From assembly GCA_025464975.1 (NCBI GenBank), contig JAODMT010000011.1, positions 1 through 64,000 on the forward strand: a stretch of DNA of 64,000 nucleotides, given 5' to 3'. The notes beneath the pieces are model-generated. The model was not told the origin of the DNA, did not search any database, and saw nothing but the letters and a program-made list of their open reading frames with translations. This document shows, piece by piece, positions 33,469 through 43,234 of this stretch. The position numbers and the translations under genes are program-made. Origin of the DNA: Microbacteriaceae bacterium. GTDB lineage: Bacteria; Actinomycetota; Actinomycetes; Actinomycetales; Microbacteriaceae. The stretch's first letter is position 1. The number at the start of each line of letters is the position of its first letter.

Positions 33469-35481
33469 TTAGCGCCGACAGTCGTACAGCTGATCGGCAA
33501 CGGTGGTCGTCTTCGCGTTCGATGAAGCGGCCGGGTTGTAGTCCGACTCGGGTACGAGCCGACAAGCGGACTTGACCCAGCGTTGAATCTCGAAGACGTT
33601 CGGGGTGCTGATGCCACTCTTGGAGTCGGCCCGGGTGAGCAGAACATAGCGGACACCATTCGCGGCTACGAGTTGCCGAAGACCGGCTGCGCTTGGCGCT
33701 TTGACGCGGGATGAGTAGCCGCCCATTGGAAGTACCCGGGCTCCCCCGTTCATGATGATTGGGGCCGCGCTGCGCCAGCTGTCCGTTGCTAGAACGAACC
33801 GAAAGTTTTTGCTGTGTGCCGTCGCGTAGTTGTAGATCTTGGATTCGACCCGGTAGGTGGACGGCGTGACACGGTTGGAGTCCAGCCCGATGCCGTAGTT
33901 GCCCTGGGGTCGGGGAAATGATTTATTGATCCCGGACGCGGGAGGCCCGGCATACGCCTCGTTCGCGGTGCCCGCGTAGGCGTTGTCGAGTGTAGACAGC
34001 GACCAGGTCAAAGGGGCCAGAATTGCTACCGCCGCAACTCCGGCGATCTGCCACTGTCGTTTGGAATTCTGCCAGCCCAATGCGTCGACGAAGAGGGTCA
34101 GGGAGAGCAACCCGCCGAGCACACCCACGACGCTCAGGAGCCATCCCGCGAACTGCGGGTAGTTTGCCATCAATACGAGAGACCACGCGGTCTGAATCGC
34201 GACGGCGATCGGCAGAGCGAAGCGAAGTTTCGAGTGTCGAACATGTGGATCGCCCCAGGCAAGAACGAGGCCGACCCCGCCGAGAGCGGCAAGGGGAAAG
34301 GCCATGCTCGCGAGGTAGGCGGTGTGCGGAAAGTTCATCACGCTCAGTACGCCTCCCAGAGTCAACAGGAGCGCGCCATTGAGCAGAACGGCGGAGCGCA
34401 AGCCTCGACGCGCGGGGGCGTCGGATCTGCGCGTCCGAATCACGAAGATGCCGAGCACCAGTCCCAAGGCCGCGAGCGGATACAGCCATCCGATCTGGCT
34501 CGCGTAGGCCGGAACAAAAAGCTTCAGTGGGTTGTGGGAAAGGCCTGCTGGCACGAGACCGATGGGACGAGCTTCCATCGCCCCCCGGGAGATCGGATCG
34601 TTGGGCAGTGCCCCAGGCACGAGGTTTGAAACAAAGCGGTTGATGCCGTTGTAGCCCAGCACCATCGAGAAGATGTTGTTGTCAGTGGTTCCGTCGATGA
34701 AGGGACGGCGGTCTGCCGGCACGAGAGCGATGGCGGTCATCCATGAAAATGACACGGCGAGCGTGACGATGGCTGCCGCAAGGAGACGACGCAGCTTCCG
34801 CAGGATCGGGCCTGCGGCTACCAACAGATAGACCAAAGCCATCGCGGGCAGGAGCAGCCAGGCCTGCATCATTTTCGCTTGGAATCCGAGACCGACAGAG
34901 ACCCCGGCCAACAGCAAGTAGCGATGCTTCTGCGTGTCGATGCTCAACTGCAATGCGCCAATGGCCAGAGTCGAGAACATGGTCAGCATCCCGTCTTCCA
35001 TGGGGTGCGAGAACATCGATACCAACAGCGGAGTCGCGGCCATCAGGGTCGCGCCCATCAGACCGCCGACAGGGCCAACCCACCTGCGGATGATGAAGTA
35101 TGCAGCAACGATGGTGATGAGACCCTCGGCAACCTGCGGCACGGCGAGCGACCAGGCGCTGAACCCGAACAGTCGAACGGAGAGGGCCTGGGGCACAAGA
35201 AACCCAGAAAGCTTGTCAAGCGTGATTGTGGATTGCGGGTCGAACGCGCCGAAGAAGAATGCGTTCCAGCTCTCAGACATGCTTCTGGCTGCGGTCGCGT
35301 AGTAGTCGGAGTATCCGGTCCTGCTCGCGTCCCAGCCGTAGACAGCCGCGGAGCAGACCACCAGCGCAAGCAGTGACCAACGAACCCAGCGTGGAGCTCG
35401 CGGCGGCACGCTGATCCGTGACGATTCGACCTGGTTGGGTGCGGCGGATGGCTCGGTCACCCCCGTGACAACTGACGTCAC
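33469..35481 (-). CDS. GT39/PMT-type membrane glycosyltransferase (YkcB-like)
   Basis: About 670 residues with eleven or more membrane helices. The N-terminal half has the GT39-like SRTGYSDYYATAARSMSESW loop, then FDPQSTITLDKLSGFLVPQALSVRLFG, and later FSHPMEDGMLTMF. The C-terminal ~190 residues form an extracytoplasmic domain (NFRFVLATDSW...GGYSSRVKAP). It probably transfers a polyprenyl-linked sugar to wall polymers or proteins. Start is uncertain: GTG 35481 is used; the frame remains open to 35622 (TTG). It ends 17 bp from the lipid kinase (convergent). Confidence 0.84.
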   Translation of the reverse strand: MTSVVTGVTEPSAAPNQVESSRISVPPRAPRWVRWSLLALVVCSAAVYGWDASRTGYSDYYATAARSMSESWNAFFFGAFDPQSTITLDKLSGFLVPQALSVRLFGFSAWSLAVPQVAEGLITIVAAYFIIRRWVGPVGGLMGATLMAATPLLVSMFSHPMEDGMLTMFSTLAIGALQLSIDTQKHRYLLLAGVSVGLGFQAKMMQAWLLLPAMALVYLLVAAGPILRKLRRLLAAAIVTLAVSFSWMTAIALVPADRRPFIDGTTDNNIFSMVLGYNGINRFVSNLVPGALPNDPISRGAMEARPIGLVPAGLSHNPLKLFVPAYASQIGWLYPLAALGLVLGIFVIRTRRSDAPARRGLRSAVLLNGALLLTLGGVLSVMNFPHTAYLASMAFPLAALGGVGLVLAWGDPHVRHSKLRFALPIAVAIQTAWSLVLMANYPQFAGWLLSVVGVLGGLLSLTLFVDALGWQNSKRQWQIAGVAAVAILAPLTWSLSTLDNAYAGTANEAYAGPPASGINKSFPRPQGNYGIGLDSNRVTPSTYRVESKIYNYATAHSKNFRFVLATDSWRSAAPIIMNGGARVLPMGGYSSRVKAPSAAGLRQLVAANGVRYVLLTRADSKSGISTPNVFEIQRWVKSACRLVPESDYNPAASSNAKTTTVADQLYDCRR

Positions 35482-35715
35482 GTGCGCTCGCGTCCGATGG
35501 GATGGCAAGTCGTGAAACCGGCGGGGAGGAGAGGCTGCTCGGCGTTCATCACGCATCCTTGCCGGTCGAGGGACAAATAACACCGCATTCACTTGGTGCG
35601 GCGAAAGGGTGAGAGGCTGCAAGAGGCAAATGTCACGGCAATGTAACGATACGGAATCGTGCCTGTAAGTCCCCTGCTGACACTCACGGAGTGATCGGTT
35701 CCGTGGAGGCGCTCG

Positions 35716-36903
35716 TCAGGCCTTATCTGATGAGAGGGAGCGTTGACCGGTTACCGACGCCGTCGCGACGCCCTTGGACGGCTCTTCGGGCTGGTCTTGA
35801 GACGTGGAACCGGGACCGACTACAGGAGTGGGAGCCCACCGTGTTCTCAGAGGAGTCTCCACGAACCGCCACGACAGGTAGGAAATCCCGATCAGCGCAG
35901 CAAGCCATGCGATGCCCCAGCCCGAGCCAATCGGCTTGCTGTGCACGATTGAGGCGAAGACGAAGACCGTGAGCAGGTTCCACAGGTAGATGCCGTAGGA
36001 CATCTTGCCGACGAGTACGAGGGGCCGCCAGGAGAAGACGGCGGCTACCCATCCCCGCGGTGACGTGGCCATCCACAGCACGACCGCGACCGAGGCTAGT
36101 GCGGACTGGCCGAGGGCTCCCTTGTCTGCCAGAGCGAGGGCATTGCCTGAGTGCGGCCAGACAAGGACTACGAGCGCAACCAGACCGATCGGGCCGACGA
36201 TGCGACCCGTGACGCGCAAGGCCCGGCAGGCCGGCCATCGAACGAGCACGAGCGCGAGGAGGGCGCCGAGCAGAAGCGCGTCGGCATTGGTATCCGGGGC
36301 GAAGAAGAAGCGATTGTGGTTCATGCCGCCCGAGATGAGCACAGCGCGGAGCGCCCAGCACCCGACGACACCCGCAACGAGAACGGTCGCGGCCGCCGCG
36401 AAACGGTGCCATCTCAACAGGAGCAGCAGCGAGATCGGCCAGACGATGTAGAACAGTTCCTCGACGCCAAGCGACCACGACCACTGGTAGTAGTGGCCGA
36501 CGCTGCCGTTACCGGCAACGGCCTGGATCAGGTCGGTTGTGTAAGTGAGACTTCCAACGATGCCGCCCCAGTATGACGAGAGCGGCTCCCCCGTCAGAGT
36601 GAGCCACACCCAGGTGGCCGCTACCACGACGACGAGGGCCGGTGCGAGGCGGGCAAACCGTCGCCGGTAGAAGCGTCCAAGCTCGATGCGCCCGCTTCTG
36701 GCGTGTTCCTTCAGGAGCAGGCGGGTGATGAGATAGCCGCTGATGACAAAGAACAGGGTTACACCGTGATAGCCGCCGAGGCCCGGAACCCCGGCGTGCT
36801 GGGACACAACGGCGAGGATTGCAACGGCCCGCAGCCCGTCAAGTGCCGGGTTGTAGGCGAGCCGGACCGGATCCGTCGCGGCCGTTGCCCTGAGGGAAGA
36901 CAT
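35716..36903 (-). CDS. Acyltransferase-3 family protein (OafA/YrhL-like)
   Basis: A 395-residue, ten-helix acyltransferase. The catalytic-type start NPALDGLRAVAILAVVSQH carries the conserved His after helix 1. YHGVTLFFVISGYLITRLLLKE, RFYRRRFARLAPAL and WSLGVEELFYIVWPI are all diagnostic. The final GKMSYGIYLWNLL and FVETPLR also fit. It O-acylates surface sugars or lipids using cytoplasmic acyl donors. There is no SGNH domain; a Gln/Ser-rich tail ends it. It may modify glycans made with the neighbouring GT39 enzyme. Confidence 0.9.
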   Translation of the reverse strand: MSSLRATAATDPVRLAYNPALDGLRAVAILAVVSQHAGVPGLGGYHGVTLFFVISGYLITRLLLKEHARSGRIELGRFYRRRFARLAPALVVVVAATWVWLTLTGEPLSSYWGGIVGSLTYTTDLIQAVAGNGSVGHYYQWSWSLGVEELFYIVWPISLLLLLRWHRFAAAATVLVAGVVGCWALRAVLISGGMNHNRFFFAPDTNADALLLGALLALVLVRWPACRALRVTGRIVGPIGLVALVVLVWPHSGNALALADKGALGQSALASVAVVLWMATSPRGWVAAVFSWRPLVLVGKMSYGIYLWNLLTVFVFASIVHSKPIGSGWGIAWLAALIGISYLSWRFVETPLRTRWAPTPVVGPGSTSQDQPEEPSKGVATASVTGQRSLSSDKA

Positions 36904-36954
36904 CCATCGACGCTAGCCGGAGCACCTGACTGGCTCCTCCGTAATCCGCGGGAA

Positions 36955-36985
36955 GCCCCGCACCTCGGTCATGTTGGTGCGGGGC
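36955..36985 (-). terminator. Hairpin terminator candidate after the lipoprotein gene
   Basis: GCCCCGCACC (36955-36964) pairs perfectly with GGTGCGGGGC (36976-36985) around an 11-base loop. It lies between the end of the lipoprotein gene (37019) and the acyltransferase start (36903), both minus strand. No T-tract follows, so efficiency is uncertain. Confidence 0.5.
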
Positions 36986-37018
36986 GCGTCGTGCCGATGA
37001 GCTAGTGAAGTGCGGCGG

Positions 37019-37810
37019 CTAGTTCGCGCCGGCGACGGTGAAGTCCGTGTTGACGAAGATGTGGTGCGGCCAATTGACGCCGATGTAGTGGACCTCGTAC
37101 TCGCCGTTGCTCAGCTTCACGACACGATCGACGACGCCTCCCGGGTAGGCGGCGAGCGCGACTTCCGTCGCCTTGTTCGCTGTCGTTCCGCTGACGATCG
37201 TCCCCGATCCCTCGGTGTAGTTTGCCGGGATCTGACCATCCTGCTTTGCAGCACTCGGCGCACCCTGCTTGAAGGGGACCGCCGGTGACGCCGAGTAGGT
37301 CGTAGACCCGCCGCCGCCAGTCGACTGCACGATGACGTCGGTGGCCGTGATGGTGGTCCCGTTGGTCATCCCGAGTACGAGGACGGACTTGCCCGCTGTG
37401 ATGGCGCTCGCCGAGGTCGAACTCGTCCCGTTCTTGTATGAAGTCGAGGAGCCCTCTTTGATGGTCACCTTCTGGCCCGCTGATGTCGTCAGCGTGAAGC
37501 CCGACGTGGACACGTTGCCGACCGTGCCGGTTGATCCCCCGGTGGCCGGTCCAGAGCGAGAATTGGAGCCCGCGCCGCCGCTGCCGGGCATGCCGTGCCC
37601 TGCTGCTGCCGGGGCTGTTGCCGAGGGGGATGTCGCTGCGGCCGACGGGGTCGTCGCTGTTGCCGACGGGGTCGTTGCGGCACAGCCGGAAAGTCCGATC
37701 ACCGCACCAAGTGCCGCCGCCGCGATCCATCCACTTCTTCCGTTCCACAGCAATCGCCGTACTCTCGGGCGACGCGTCTCGCGCGGGCCTGTTGGGTCGT
37801 AGTCGTTCAT
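37019..37810 (-). CDS. Secreted lipoprotein, unknown function
   Basis: A 263-residue protein with a basic N-terminus, a hydrophobic stretch (GWIAAAALGAVIGLSGC) and a lipobox LSGC, then a low-complexity Thr/Ser/Ala/Pro linker (TPSATATTPSAAATSPSATAP). The folded part includes repeated beta-strand units (VSTSGFTLTTSAGQKVTIKE...KSVLVLGMTNGTTITATDVIV), an OB-like form seen in DUF5666-type proteins, and ends VHYIGVNWPHHIFVNTDFTV. Lipidated at the outer membrane face. AGGAGG precedes the ATG. Confidence 0.75.
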   Translation of the reverse strand: MNDYDPTGPRETRRPRVRRLLWNGRSGWIAAAALGAVIGLSGCAATTPSATATTPSAAATSPSATAPAAAGHGMPGSGGAGSNSRSGPATGGSTGTVGNVSTSGFTLTTSAGQKVTIKEGSSTSYKNGTSSTSASAITAGKSVLVLGMTNGTTITATDVIVQSTGGGGSTTYSASPAVPFKQGAPSAAKQDGQIPANYTEGSGTIVSGTTANKATEVALAAYPGGVVDRVVKLSNGEYEVHYIGVNWPHHIFVNTDFTVAGAN

Positions 37811-37998
37811 AATGGCGCTCCTCCTATTCGGGAATCTCCTCCGAGAGTGCCAGCCGCTCCAATGAGGTTCCTATGCGCCGTCTATGAGTACTCCAAGCCC
37901 TCCTGCCCCAGATGTCGTGGGGGTTGGGGCACCCATTTCTGCGAGCGGCGCGACGCCGTCCAGCTCGGCCAGCTCGACCGTCTTGTATTCTGAGCGCG

Positions 37999-39444
37999 AT
38001 GACGCACAATGTTTCGCTGCCGCGCAGCACACCTGAAGCCCAAGGGGTCTCCTCCACCGCCGTGCTCGAATTTCTCGAGACAGCGGCCGCCACAATTGAC
38101 CAACTGCACAGCATCATGCTGCTTCGACACGGCCACGTGATCGCGGAGGGATGGTGGCACCCGTACGCTCCCGATCAGCGCCACCTGTTGTTCTCCCTGA
38201 GTAAGAGCTTCACCTCCACCGCGGTCGGCTTCGCAGTGGAGGAAGGCCTGTTGAGCGTCGATGACTCTGTGGTCTCTCTGCTGCCGGACGATGCGCCAGC
38301 GGAGGTCAGCGCCAATCTCGCCGCGATGAAAGTACGCCATCTTCTGACGATGACGACGGGCCAGAGCTCCGATTCCCTGTCGAACCTCGGGCAATCCAAG
38401 GCCTCGGACTGGGCGCGAACGGTGTTGGCCCACCCGATCGAACTTGAGCCGGGGTCGCAGTTTGTCTACAACAGCGGAGCGACCTACCTCCTGTCGGCAA
38501 TTGTTCAGCGGCTCACCGGTCAACGTCTCCTTGACTACCTGACCCCACGACTGTTCGAGCCATTGGGCATCCACGGCGCGACCTGGGAACAAAGCCCGCA
38601 AAGCATCGACGCGGGAGGTTGGGGCTTGAGCCTGAAGACGGAGGACATCGCCCGCTTCGGTCAGCTCTACCAGCAGCGCGGCCAGTGGGCTGGATCCCAG
38701 GTCGTCCCCGCCTCCTGGGTGAACGACGCGACTCGCCTCCAGGTGCCGAGCGGCAAGGTCTGGGACAGCGAGGACTCGCAACAGGGTTACGGCTACCAGT
38801 TCTGGCGGAGCCAACACGACGCTTACCGTGGGGACGGTGCCTTCGGGCAATTTTGCATCGTGATGCCCGCCCAGGACGCCACGCTGGTGTTCACTGCGGG
38901 AGTATCGGACATGCAACAGGTGCTCACCGAGGTCTGGAGCGTTCTCTTGCCCGCCCTCGAATTCGATGGTGCGCTCCCGGAGAACCCGGCCGCGGCTGAC
39001 GAACTTTCGCGGGCGTTGTCGGAGCTCGCCATTCCGCTTCCCGTGGGATCCGGCAGGTCGCCGAAACTGGAAGCGATAGACCGGCTGCTCTTCGAGTTTG
39101 CCCCCAACGACGGTGGCGTGGAGAGCATTTCTGTCACGTCGCATGGCGATGAGACGATGCTGAGTATTCACGGCCCAAGCGGCGAACAGCACGTCGTATT
39201 CGCTTCCGAGAGGTGGACCTTGGGCGGGGCTGGCGTGGTCGACGGCTCCCCGAGCCGAGTCGCTGCCGCCGGAGCGTGGAGTGACGAGAACACCCTGGTC
39301 GTGGCGGTGCAGTACTACGAGACTCCGTTCGCCCACACGATCACCCTCGGCTTTGCCGAAGGAAAAGTGGAGATGACGATCATGCAGAACGTTTCGTTCG
39401 GAGAACGTCTCCTGATGCAGGGCGTTGGAGTCGCGCGCGGCTAG
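37999..39444 (+). CDS. Serine beta-lactamase-fold hydrolase (class C-like)
   Basis: A 481-residue protein with the beta-lactamase/DD-peptidase fold: LLFSLSKSFTSTAVG holds the SxxK motif (Ser-Leu-Ser-Lys), FVYNSGATYLLS the YxN motif, and the C-terminal region continues with an added beta domain. There is no signal peptide, so it is cytoplasmic and more likely an esterase or amidase than a secreted lactamase. The ATG is seven bases after TATTCT, implying a leaderless mRNA. It converges on the 957-residue hydrolase with a shared terminator. Confidence 0.86.
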   Translation: MTHNVSLPRSTPEAQGVSSTAVLEFLETAAATIDQLHSIMLLRHGHVIAEGWWHPYAPDQRHLLFSLSKSFTSTAVGFAVEEGLLSVDDSVVSLLPDDAPAEVSANLAAMKVRHLLTMTTGQSSDSLSNLGQSKASDWARTVLAHPIELEPGSQFVYNSGATYLLSAIVQRLTGQRLLDYLTPRLFEPLGIHGATWEQSPQSIDAGGWGLSLKTEDIARFGQLYQQRGQWAGSQVVPASWVNDATRLQVPSGKVWDSEDSQQGYGYQFWRSQHDAYRGDGAFGQFCIVMPAQDATLVFTAGVSDMQQVLTEVWSVLLPALEFDGALPENPAAADELSRALSELAIPLPVGSGRSPKLEAIDRLLFEFAPNDGGVESISVTSHGDETMLSIHGPSGEQHVVFASERWTLGGAGVVDGSPSRVAAAGAWSDENTLVVAVQYYETPFAHTITLGFAEGKVEMTIMQNVSFGERLLMQGVGVARG

Positions 39445-39476
39445 CACTCGCTCGCGTCTGACGACGAGATCACACG

Positions 39477-39513
39477 AAAAGGTGCCCCGCGGCTCAGCCG
39501 CGAGGCACCTTTC
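39477..39513. terminator. Bidirectional rho-independent terminator
   Basis: GGTGCC-C-CGCGGC, loop TCA, GCCGCG-A-GGCACC (39481-39509), flanked by AAAA on one side and TTTCT on the other. It therefore serves both convergent genes. Confidence 0.85.
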
Positions 39514-39527
39514 TAATCGAGCCCCGG

Positions 39528-42401
39528 CTACAGGCTGGCTGGTGCTTTGACCGTTATCGAATCCGAGTCCAGGTGTAGCGAGCCGGCACCGGTTGCGACC
39601 AGGTCATACTTCCCGGGGGCGGTGCCCGCGGGAATCGTGACCGAGAACGTGACGCTGCCCTTGGCGCTGACCACGGAACCGAGATCGATCGCACCCAGTT
39701 TGAGATCGACTGCCTCGCCATCCCGATAGCCGCTGCCGGTCACGGTGACCTGAGCGCCGGATGTCGGGGTGCCAGCCGAAATCTTCAGGCGACCCGACTT
39801 CGCCGTCGCTTCGGCGCACGGGTTGCCCTGTGCCCCGAACTGCGGGGCGGAGGCGACCGGTGTCCCGGGTGCAGGGGTGCCGACGGGAGGAGTGACTCCG
39901 GCAGCCGGAGCCGGCTGCACCACACCATCGTCTTCCCGCACCACGATCTCGCCGATGTTGTCGCCGGCGGTCGAATTCTGCATGTCGGAGACGCTGACCT
40001 TGAACATCGAGGTCGCGGTTGTGCTGGACGTCGTGTTGCCGTTGAGCGGAACCGGAACGGCCACACAGGTCTGCCCGGGAGCGAACACGACCTTCTGAAG
40101 CGCCAGATCCACGGTGCTGGTTGCCGCGCCGAGTGCGCTGAACCAGGTGGAGACCGACTGGGCGGACGGCTTCGAGAGGGTTACCGGCACGTATGCCGTA
40201 CCCGGCCCGTTGCCCTCCTCGACGTTGACATCGCCAACCGACACGATCGGTCGGTTTGAGATGTCTGCCTTGCCGATCGTTGCGGACTTCACGAAGGCGA
40301 GGTCGGAGAGGTAGACCCCACCGCTCGGCGTGTTCGCGGCGAAGCGGACCTGAGTGATGTCCTTCAGGTTGAGCCCCGCCAGCTTGGAGACCGGGATCGT
40401 GACCTGCTGAAGCATGACCTTGCGCAACAGGGTGGTCGGAGCGACACCGGGGAGCACGGAGAGCGCGTCGCCGAGGCTGGAAACCGGGATGGTCACCGAA
40501 CCGCCGGCGCCGTCCTGCACGGTGATGTTCAGATCGGTGCCCCCGCCGTAGGCGACGTTTTCGTCCGGCGCGGCCTTGACCACGAGCGACGAGTAAGCGG
40601 AGACATTTCGGTCCGTCGCCGGCACCGGCACGGTCACCTCACCGCTCGCCGCGGTCCACTGAAAATGCAGGGTTGGCGTGGATGGCACGGATGGCGCGTA
40701 GCTTGCCGGAGTCCAGTGCGGCAGTTGCCCCTTGGCCAGGGCGCTCGCGCAGTACGGCAAGGTTCCAGCCACCGGGCGGGCGCTCATGCTCGCGCAGACG
40801 CCCGCGGTCGCGGCACCCGTGGTGACGATGCTCGAGTCCGGTGCGCTGAAGTCAGCGACATCGGCACGCTCCGACGATGGCAGGGTCGCGGTGGTCTTCA
40901 CCACGGCGGCGCCCACGGATGCCGGCTCGACTCCCGATCCGTCGAACATGGGCATGAACTTTTGTTCGCCGCCCATGGTCATCCGGAAGAACGCCGAGAT
41001 GTATGCGGTGCCGACGTTGTATTCAGCCGTGTCGACTAGCCGAGATGCCGCGAACGGAGTCGACTGGGTTGTGCCGTAGCCACACACCGGATCGGTCGGC
41101 GCGTGCCAGTCGTCCGCCGCGGCGTATGGGTACTTGAAGTTGTCCCAGGTCGAGTTGAAGTAGTCGTGGTCAGCACCCATCACGACGACCGCGGAGCGCA
41201 GCACGTTGTCGCTTCCGCTGAACGCGTGGCTGGAATCGTCGACGAAGTGCTGGCCTTGGAGGTCGGACACGTCGCCATCGCAGTAACCCATAATGACGGC
41301 GGTGGGAACGTCGGGCAGGGTCAGCTTGTTGAAGTCGATCGGCGCCAGCGGAAGAACCGCGTCGATTCCGAACGGATGCGGCAGCTGGGTGTTCATGAGC
41401 GCCGCGCGAACGACGCCCTCGCCGCCACGCGAGTGACCCATGAGGCCGACGCGGGTGAGGTCGAGGCGACCCTTGAGCGCGAGGCTGACCCCCGCCGGAG
41501 CCGTACCGGCATTCGCTTGCTGAAGCAGCGTCAAAGTGTCGAGCACGAGCTGGCCACGAGCGACCGCTCCGCCGTCATCGGAAAGCGTTCCGTCGAGCGC
41601 GTTGATCGCGTCAGCGGAGATCGAGACGACCGCGTAACCGTGGCTGGCGAGGTTGGTCGCGGCGTCGTTGTACCCCAGGTAGCTGGGAATGGTGACCTGC
41701 CCGGGCCCGCAGGGCCATGCTGCCGGGTTGGCAGTTGCTCCCGATCCGGGGACCGAATAGCACGCGGTGTGCCGTCCGTGTAGGAAGACCACAATGGGCA
41801 GCTCACCCGGCGCTCCAACCGGCATGAACACCGCGCCGCGCATTTCTCCCTTGCGCCCGCCGAATCCCGCCAGAGTTTCGACCTCGTCGCCAAGGTTGTA
41901 GTCATCACGCGCCACGGAGTACTGCCCGAGAGTCGACGGATCGTCGGCGCCAGTCAGGGTCGTTGCGGTGGTCGGCTTCGGCTGGCCGAGCGACTTCGCC
42001 AGCGACTTCAGCTTGTCGAGTGGAATCTGAGCTTGCTGCGGGGCGGCCGGGTCGCCCTGGCCCTCCCAGCCCTGGCTGACCCTTTTCGCCGACTTGGCGA
42101 TCGCATTGCTCGTCGTCACCGTCAGGGTGAGGCCATCCAATGACTGCTGGGCAACGCCGATGTCGGTCCCGTCGATCCAGAGGTCCGGGGCGTTGTCTTG
42201 CAGGGCAACGGGCGAGGTCAGCTTCTTCGTCACCTGGTAGCCGCCGGGAACGTGTGCGACGCTCCAGTCCGAGCCCGATGCGACCGGACTGGCCGCGTCA
42301 GATGGCCCCGCGAGCGCGGGTGTTGCAAAAAATGGGACGGTGGCGACTGCCAGCACTGATGCCAGCGCAAGCGGTTTCCAACGTCGAGATGGTTTAAACA
42401 A
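39528..42401 (-). CDS. Large secreted alpha/beta-hydrolase with Calx-beta and Ig-like domains
   Basis: A 957-residue protein. A signal peptide (LALASVLAVATVPFFATPALA, cleavage after ALA) is followed by an alpha/beta-hydrolase domain (about 150-480: LPIVVFLHGRHTACYS; nucleophile elbow GHSRGGEG; later DHDYFNSTW). A beta-rich region follows, then a Calx-beta-like domain (VSVGDVNVEEGNGPGTAYVPV ... FKVSVSDMQN) and a C-terminal Ig/IPT-like domain (VTVTGSGYRDGEAVDLKLG). There is no sortase or membrane anchor. It starts at TTG 42401 with GGAGG six bases upstream. Likely an extracellular esterase or amide hydrolase of polymers; the substrate is not evident. Confidence 0.82.
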   Translation of the reverse strand: MFKPSRRWKPLALASVLAVATVPFFATPALAGPSDAASPVASGSDWSVAHVPGGYQVTKKLTSPVALQDNAPDLWIDGTDIGVAQQSLDGLTLTVTTSNAIAKSAKRVSQGWEGQGDPAAPQQAQIPLDKLKSLAKSLGQPKPTTATTLTGADDPSTLGQYSVARDDYNLGDEVETLAGFGGRKGEMRGAVFMPVGAPGELPIVVFLHGRHTACYSVPGSGATANPAAWPCGPGQVTIPSYLGYNDAATNLASHGYAVVSISADAINALDGTLSDDGGAVARGQLVLDTLTLLQQANAGTAPAGVSLALKGRLDLTRVGLMGHSRGGEGVVRAALMNTQLPHPFGIDAVLPLAPIDFNKLTLPDVPTAVIMGYCDGDVSDLQGQHFVDDSSHAFSGSDNVLRSAVVVMGADHDYFNSTWDNFKYPYAAADDWHAPTDPVCGYGTTQSTPFAASRLVDTAEYNVGTAYISAFFRMTMGGEQKFMPMFDGSGVEPASVGAAVVKTTATLPSSERADVADFSAPDSSIVTTGAATAGVCASMSARPVAGTLPYCASALAKGQLPHWTPASYAPSVPSTPTLHFQWTAASGEVTVPVPATDRNVSAYSSLVVKAAPDENVAYGGGTDLNITVQDGAGGSVTIPVSSLGDALSVLPGVAPTTLLRKVMLQQVTIPVSKLAGLNLKDITQVRFAANTPSGGVYLSDLAFVKSATIGKADISNRPIVSVGDVNVEEGNGPGTAYVPVTLSKPSAQSVSTWFSALGAATSTVDLALQKVVFAPGQTCVAVPVPLNGNTTSSTTATSMFKVSVSDMQNSTAGDNIGEIVVREDDGVVQPAPAAGVTPPVGTPAPGTPVASAPQFGAQGNPCAEATAKSGRLKISAGTPTSGAQVTVTGSGYRDGEAVDLKLGAIDLGSVVSAKGSVTFSVTIPAGTAPGKYDLVATGAGSLHLDSDSITVKAPASL

Positions 42402-42862
42402 GCGGATCCTCCGGAACCAAAGGGGTGATAGGGATTCGTTTCGGAGAATTCGCTGCAGGTGGTTGCGGCGTCCATCCCCCGTAGACGCATGCTCACGTTA
42501 GAGCCCCGAATGGGGGTAGAAATGCCAGTTCGGGTCGCGGAAACAGGAACGTCACATTTGTTTAACGCGAGCGAAATTTTGTGCAAGCCGTGAGGAGATC
42601 CCCGCCGCGTCAACGGGCCGCTCCGACGCCAGAAAGGGGATTGCCTCCGCACGGCGGCGGGACTAAATTGACCCCCAAATGCGATAACCAGCGCCCGCCA
42701 GTCGCCCCGCGATGGACGGTGGGCGTGGAGTGCCGGACACGATTCGCGCCGGTCATATCCACCGATCGGCACTCCAACCCGATGCGCACACACTGACGGA
42801 ACGGCACCGGCAGGTGCGACGCATCCTGGTCAAGATCCAACGCGCCCAAGGAGGCGTTCCAC
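42402..42862. other. Intergenic, 461 bp
   Basis: Divergent upstream region. No protein-like frame is seen. It holds one inverted repeat, GGAGTGCCG / CGGCACTCC (42727-42735 and 42767-42775), 31 bases apart, as the only notable structure. Confidence 0.5.
42727..42775. repeat. Inverted repeat GGAGTGCCG ... CGGCACTCC
   Basis: Perfect 9-bp arms with a 31-base spacer, about 90 bp upstream of the VOC gene. It could be a two-site operator or a stem-loop; no regulator is indicated. Confidence 0.5.
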
Positions 42863-43234
42863 ATGCTAAAAGAAATACACACCGTATTACCCGCCGCCGA
42901 TCTCACCCGGGCCCGGGCCTTCTATCACGACAGGCTCGATCTCGATCCCGACGAAATTCATGAGGGAATGCTGACGTATCGTCTCAGCTCCGGAGCCACC
43001 TTCGACATCTACGAGACCGAAAACGCCGGTTCCGCCAAGAACACTCAGATGTGTTGGGTCACTGACGACCTCGATACCGAGATGACCCGATTGCGCGATC
43101 ACGGAGTCGTGTTTGAGGAGTACGACGTTCCCGGGCTGAAGACTGTCAATGGGGTGGCTACAGACGACATGGGCAGAACCGCCTGGTTCAGGGACAGTGA
43201 GGGCAACTTCATCTGCGTCGCGCAGTACGCCTGA
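42863..43234 (+). CDS. VOC (glyoxalase-fold) family protein
   Basis: A 123-residue VOC protein: MLKEIHTVLPAADLTRARAFYHDRLDLDPDE, then CWVTDDLDTEMTRLRDHGVVFEEYD, ending DSEGNFICVAQYA. The metal-binding pattern is of the glyoxalase type (His6 and the terminal Glu). Substrate unknown. AAGGAGG lies 8 bases before the ATG, and a terminator follows. Confidence 0.87.
   Translation: MLKEIHTVLPAADLTRARAFYHDRLDLDPDEIHEGMLTYRLSSGATFDIYETENAGSAKNTQMCWVTDDLDTEMTRLRDHGVVFEEYDVPGLKTVNGVATDDMGRTAWFRDSEGNFICVAQYA

Noticed and set aside
37882-39447. A 521-codon minus-strand frame
   Set aside because: It is antisense to the beta-lactamase-fold gene, which has SxxK and YxN motifs and a promoter.
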